The notes under the pieces were generated by a model. It was not told where the DNA came from. It ran no database searches and worked only from the letters and a program-made list of their open reading frames with translations. A DNA stretch of 8,571 bases, from assembly GCA_964580255.1 (NCBI GenBank), contig CAZOJX010000080.1, positions 1 through 8,571 on the forward strand. The letters run 5' to 3'. Positions 5,964 through 8,571 of the stretch are shown here, one piece after another (position 1 is the first letter of the stretch; every line of letters starts with the position of its first letter). Both the position numbers and the translations under genes were made by a program. This DNA comes from HGM12587 sp964580255 (GTDB lineage Bacteria; Bacillota; Clostridia; Lachnospirales; Lachnospiraceae).

Positions 5964-6893
5964 TTACATATTTAATTTTTCTCTCAATGAATTCACTGGT
6001 GTATCAAATATAGTCATATGCTTAGTTGATGTAATAGGATCTGATTCTGATGCAATTTTGTATTTAATCAAGTTACTATTTACAATTCCTTCAATCATAT
6101 CTCTGTATTTAGGTACAAATTCATATGGTTCTAATGGATAACAAGAATTAAGATTATTTTCGTAACAATAATCAGCTTGTATCTGTTGAGTGTCCACATT
6201 GTATATATTCTCTATTTCCCAAAGAATGTTCTTATATAATTGACCTCTTGTGATGTCGAAGTAATCTTCTAATAATTTGTATTTAGGCTGCATTTTAGCA
6301 AACCAAGGATTATATGGTTTCTTATATTTATTGTCTGGTAGTTCTTGTAGCGTTTGATTTTGTGTTTCTTCTAATTTATTTATCTTTTCATATATTGGTG
6401 TTAATGCTAAATTCATTGCATTTGTAATGGATTCTGCTAATAACTCTGTGTTTATATCATTGATATTTGTTTTGTCTACGAATACAGAAGCTAATACATC
6501 TGCACATTTGTCTTGGTATAATTCAAGTTTTGATGCTAATTCAGGTTGAGTTTGTTTCATTTTTGGTGTAATAGATAATTTGGCTAAAGCCAATGGTAAT
6601 TTTCTTTGTGAAATACAATATGTTTCTTTTTCATCAAATAGGGTGGTGTCATTTTTCGCACCTACCCTTTGTGTAGGTATGACAAAATTTTGTACGCCCT
6701 TAGAAATAACAATGTCATTAATCCATTTGTCACGTCTTCTTTTTATTTGGTCTTTATCTGTAAATCCAATTCCTCTAAGAATTGAATTGATAGAAGTGTA
6801 GATTTCACCAGTTGCATTATCTTTCAATGCAATAAGTTCATCTCCATAAAAATTGAAATTTATTACTTGTAAAGCTGTGTTTGAATTATTCAT
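5964..6893 (-). CDS. Phage antirepressor, P22_AR_N type
   Basis: The N-terminal part (about 8-140) matches the phage antirepressor N-terminal domain: INFNFYGDELIALKD, then IYTSINSILRGIGF, the basic QIKRRRDKW stretch, VIPTQ, the YCISQRKLPLALAKL segment and ELASKLELYQDKCADVLASVF. The C-terminal part (about 190-309, starting KKPYNPWFAKMQPKYKLLEDYF) is a second helical domain like the effector-recognition ends of such proteins. Antirepressors bind prophage repressors and release lytic or transfer genes. AGGAG lies nine bases before the ATG. The gene stands alone, with 500 bp of regulatory DNA upstream and the palindromes downstream. No repressor gene is in the window; it may lie beyond the right edge. 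Confidence 0.85.
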   Translation of the reverse strand: MNNSNTALQVINFNFYGDELIALKDNATGEIYTSINSILRGIGFTDKDQIKRRRDKWINDIVISKGVQNFVIPTQRVGAKNDTTLFDEKETYCISQRKLPLALAKLSITPKMKQTQPELASKLELYQDKCADVLASVFVDKTNINDINTELLAESITNAMNLALTPIYEKINKLEETQNQTLQELPDNKYKKPYNPWFAKMQPKYKLLEDYFDITRGQLYKNILWEIENIYNVDTQQIQADYCYENNLNSCYPLEPYEFVPKYRDMIEGIVNSNLIKYKIASESDPITSTKHMTIFDTPVNSLREKLNM

Positions 6894-7403
6894 ATGTAAA
6901 TTCTCCTAAAAGTTTTTTGTTGATGTATTATTCTCTGTTGATAATTTGATTTGTGTTAAAAATTGGTGAATTCAATTTTGAAGTGGCTAAATTCTGAATG
7001 CTAATTGTTCCTAATACTTATTTCTCTTTTTGATTTGCATTTATTCAGAAATATTTACTTCAAAATTTTTCTTCTCTATTTAATAGAAGAGTGGTGGTAT
7101 TATTAGACACTTATTCCATATGGTTTAAAAGTACCCCTATGCTGTTATTTCTCTTTTTATATTGTTATAGGTCTTCATAAGTATGAAAAGGTGTAAAAAG
7201 GTCTTTTAAAGTTAAAAAAGTTAAATATTGGATTAAATTGCATCTGAGAGAAAAATTAGCGACTTTTATTTTTAGACGATACTTTTCTCATAGAAATGTT
7301 TAAGATTGAAATTTGAGTCGATTTTCGTTGATTTAGTCCTTATTTGCCATATAAAGAATTTATGGGAGACGGTGTGGGAGAGTAGGTGGCTGCTTATAGA
7401 CAT
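6894..7403. other. 510-bp regulatory interval without genes
   Basis: No ORF with a ribosome binding site is visible on either strand; the plus-strand frame across 7306-7542 runs into the DUF3825 gene and is a shadow. Contents include palindromes at 7075-7087 (TCTATT-T-AATAGA) and 7174-7187 (TTCATA-AG-TATGAA), phased A-tracts at 7186-7224, and an unusually G-rich stretch at 7362-7390 containing GGGAGA twice. It must hold the antirepressor promoter, but I see no good -35/-10 pair. It could equally hold an origin or attachment site. Confidence 0.5.
7174..7224. promoter_or_regulatory. Palindrome followed by phased A-tract repeats (bent DNA candidate)
   Basis: A near-perfect palindrome (7174-7187) is followed by AAAAGGT at 7186-7192 and 7196-7202, ten bases apart, then AAAGTTAA (7208-7215) and AAAGTTAA again (7217-7224). 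A-tracts spaced near the helical repeat predict intrinsic curvature, common in origins and regulated promoters. No protein can be assigned to it. Confidence 0.4.
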
Positions 7404-7436
7404 AAAAATAAGACAGATAGTTTTTACCTGTCTTAT
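7404..7436 (-). terminator. Intrinsic terminator of the DUF3825 gene
   Basis: On the minus strand a perfect 9-bp stem, ATAAGACAG (7436-7428) with CTGTCTTAT (7416-7408), encloses an 11-base loop and runs into TTTTTATG. It begins about 25 bases past the TAA of the DUF3825 gene. Stem, loop and U-tract all fit a rho-independent terminator, so that gene is a separate transcription unit from the antirepressor. Confidence 0.85.
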
Positions 7437-7460
7437 GATTATATGTTTATGTAATTATAA

Positions 7461-8420
7461 TTATTGTGACAACCAATTACTTTCTGGTTTTGCTATGAGT
7501 CTTGCGTTATTATATGCCATATCAAGTGTCAAACATGTATGACCTTGATAGCAAGTATCTTTTTTTGTAACAGCAATTGCTATATCTGGTTTATTATCAG
7601 ACATCAAACATAATGGCAATAATAATTGTATTTTCCCATCATAATATTGAGGAATCGCTAATTTGTAATTAGAAGATACACGTTTCTTCATTGTATCAAT
7701 TGCACCATTAAGTATGTTAACCATATTATTACTACTTAAAAATTCTTTTGGGAGTCTGTTTTTATTTCTTTCATCATCAAGAATATGTTTATATTGAACA
7801 TCAATCGAATAGTGCCAATCAAAAAGTAATAATTCTGGTTTCGCAAAATAATTTGCTCTTTCAGGTCTTTCCATTATACCAATTGCACTTAATTCATATG
7901 CTGTAGGGAAAGATATGTCCTTACCTGACTGATAAGCATAAATTGGCTCATAATATTTTGTAAACAAACCAGTATTAAATAAAGCATAATCTTGTCCAAT
8001 TGAAATTTTCTTTTCAGTAGTAAGCTTGTCATAAGTTTTAACAAGATAATTAGCGAGTATCCCATTATTAGGATATGTGTTATTTGACCAATTTTCTGTA
8101 TCTGCAATCTGAGATAGTTGTTCAGTGTAATTTTTCCAGTTTACTTGAAAGTATGCCATATGTCTTAGTCCTTCCGTATTTAATAATATAGGCATAAGTA
8201 TATCATGTTTTTCAGATTGATGAAAGATACCATCTGGCAGATCATATAATTTAGTTGGATAACATTCATATTCTGGCAACCATTTTGGAATGCAATATCC
8301 TGATATTTTAGTCTTTGCAATATTATAAGCTTCTTGTGGTGTGTTGGCATTTACGGCATAAATATAATCATATGTTTTATGCGTATATGGTGCTGTTGTT
8401 GGTATTAAATAAGTATTCAT
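7461..8420 (-). CDS. DUF3825 domain protein, 319 aa
   Basis: The frame is open from 8441, but the ATG there lies inside the ribosome binding site. The ATG at 8420 has AAGGAGA nine bases upstream and gives MNTYLIPTT as the N-terminus. Residues 1-75 form a separate small N-terminal segment (YDYIYAVNA, EAYNIAK, CIPKWLPEYE). From about 120 to the end the protein matches DUF3825: ALFNTGLFTKYYEPIYAY, ANYFAKPELLLFDW, NRLPKEF, NILNGAIDTMKKRV, NYKLAIPQYYDGKIQLLLPL, and the diagnostic ending LTLDMAYNNARLIAKPESNWL. The domain's function is not established to my knowledge; its conserved polar residues are compatible with an enzymatic or RNA-related role. It is a single-gene unit with its own terminator, downstream of repeat-rich regulatory DNA. 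Confidence 0.85.
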   Translation of the reverse strand: MNTYLIPTTAPYTHKTYDYIYAVNANTPQEAYNIAKTKISGYCIPKWLPEYECYPTKLYDLPDGIFHQSEKHDILMPILLNTEGLRHMAYFQVNWKNYTEQLSQIADTENWSNNTYPNNGILANYLVKTYDKLTTEKKISIGQDYALFNTGLFTKYYEPIYAYQSGKDISFPTAYELSAIGIMERPERANYFAKPELLLFDWHYSIDVQYKHILDDERNKNRLPKEFLSSNNMVNILNGAIDTMKKRVSSNYKLAIPQYYDGKIQLLLPLCLMSDNKPDIAIAVTKKDTCYQGHTCLTLDMAYNNARLIAKPESNWLSQ

Positions 8421-8512
8421 AATAAAAAATCTCCTTTTCATAAATGTAATTATTTTGGGTTTATATGCTTATAATAATTATTCTCTTATTGATAGGAGAT
8501 TATGTTACATAG

Positions 8513-8541
8513 TTGACAGAACAAATCAGAACAAATAAATT
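8513..8541 (+). promoter_or_regulatory. Promoter-like element pointing out of the window
   Basis: A perfect TTGACA (8513-8518) is followed after 17 bases by TAAATT (8536-8541, four of six consensus). It faces right, divergent from the DUF3825 gene, so a plus-strand gene probably starts beyond the window. The direct repeats at 8517-8536 fill the spacer, as repressor sites commonly do. Confidence 0.5.
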
Positions 8542-8569
8542 TAATAAATTCTGATTTGAGATTCTGATT
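8517..8569. repeat. Direct and inverted repeat cluster (operator-like)
   Basis: CAGAACAAAT is repeated in perfect tandem (8517-8526, 8527-8536). CAAATCAGAA (8522-8531) is inverted as TTCTGATTTG (8549-8558) across a 17-bp spacer, and ATTCTGATT repeats at 8548-8556 and 8561-8569 with a 13-bp period. The array overlaps the spacer and -10 of the rightward promoter-like element, which suggests a repressor or Rep binding region. The cluster may continue past the window edge. Confidence 0.7.
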
Positions 8570-8571
8570 AC

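Noticed and set aside
7306..7542. Plus-strand 78-codon frame with hydrophobic stretches
   Set aside because: It runs through the terminator and into the antisense of the DUF3825 gene, and lacks a ribosome binding site.
7889..8107. Minus-strand 72-codon frame
   Set aside because: It is a shifted-frame shadow inside the DUF3825 gene.
8421..8441. Upstream ATG as the start of the DUF3825 protein
   Set aside because: The sequence coding KRR is itself the AAGGAGA ribosome binding site for the ATG at 8420.
8517..8569. CRISPR array
   Set aside because: Repeats are only 9-10 bp with no spacer-like regularity; they fit an operator or iterons.

Overview
The window is AT-rich. Strong AGGAGG-type ribosome binding sites and the gene families point to a low-GC Firmicute, most likely a gut Clostridia (Lachnospiraceae/Oscillospiraceae-like), and to an accessory element such as a phage, phage-plasmid or integrated mobile element rather than core chromosome. 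Every gene I can support lies on the minus strand, so transcription runs from the right edge to the left edge. No rRNA, tRNA or CRISPR array is visible.

Right to left: 8421-8571 is a regulatory region with tandem and inverted repeats and a promoter-like TTGACA-17-TAAATT pointing right, out of the window. 7461-8420 encodes a DUF3825 protein followed by a clear intrinsic terminator. 6894-7403 is about 500 bp without genes, with palindromes and phased A-tracts. 5964-6893 encodes a phage antirepressor (P22_AR_N type). 5734-5963 holds a large double palindrome just upstream of 4930-5733, which encodes a winged-helix, replication-initiator-like protein. Then comes a compact set of small phage-type genes (66, 119, 82 and 110 codons), the last abutting a large gene.

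The large gene (926-3562, 878 aa) is the most interesting object. It looks like a single-polypeptide two-barrel RNA polymerase of the cellular RdRP (QDE-1)/YonO superfamily. It carries DQDSD (residues 582-586) where the metal-binding DxDGD is expected, preceded by an R-P-type loop and followed by a conserved D-x-x-K. Upstream is a DG...LLRxxFxK segment matching the first barrel. This reading comes from motif recognition, not from a search.

At the left edge (1-151) is the N-terminus of an IscB/IsrB-type OMEGA nuclease with a textbook PLMP domain. It is preceded on the same strand by a structured region (about 152-476) that I interpret as its omega (HEARO-type) RNA. Its 11-bp first hairpin is closed through a G-U pair possible only in minus-strand RNA. 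Between the omegaRNA and the polymerase gene, about 477-925 contains several stem-loops and no credible ORF.

A working hypothesis (inference) is that the antirepressor, the Rep-like protein with its palindromic site, and the element-encoded polymerase form the control, replication and transcription core of a phage-like element, with an IscB transposon inserted next to it.
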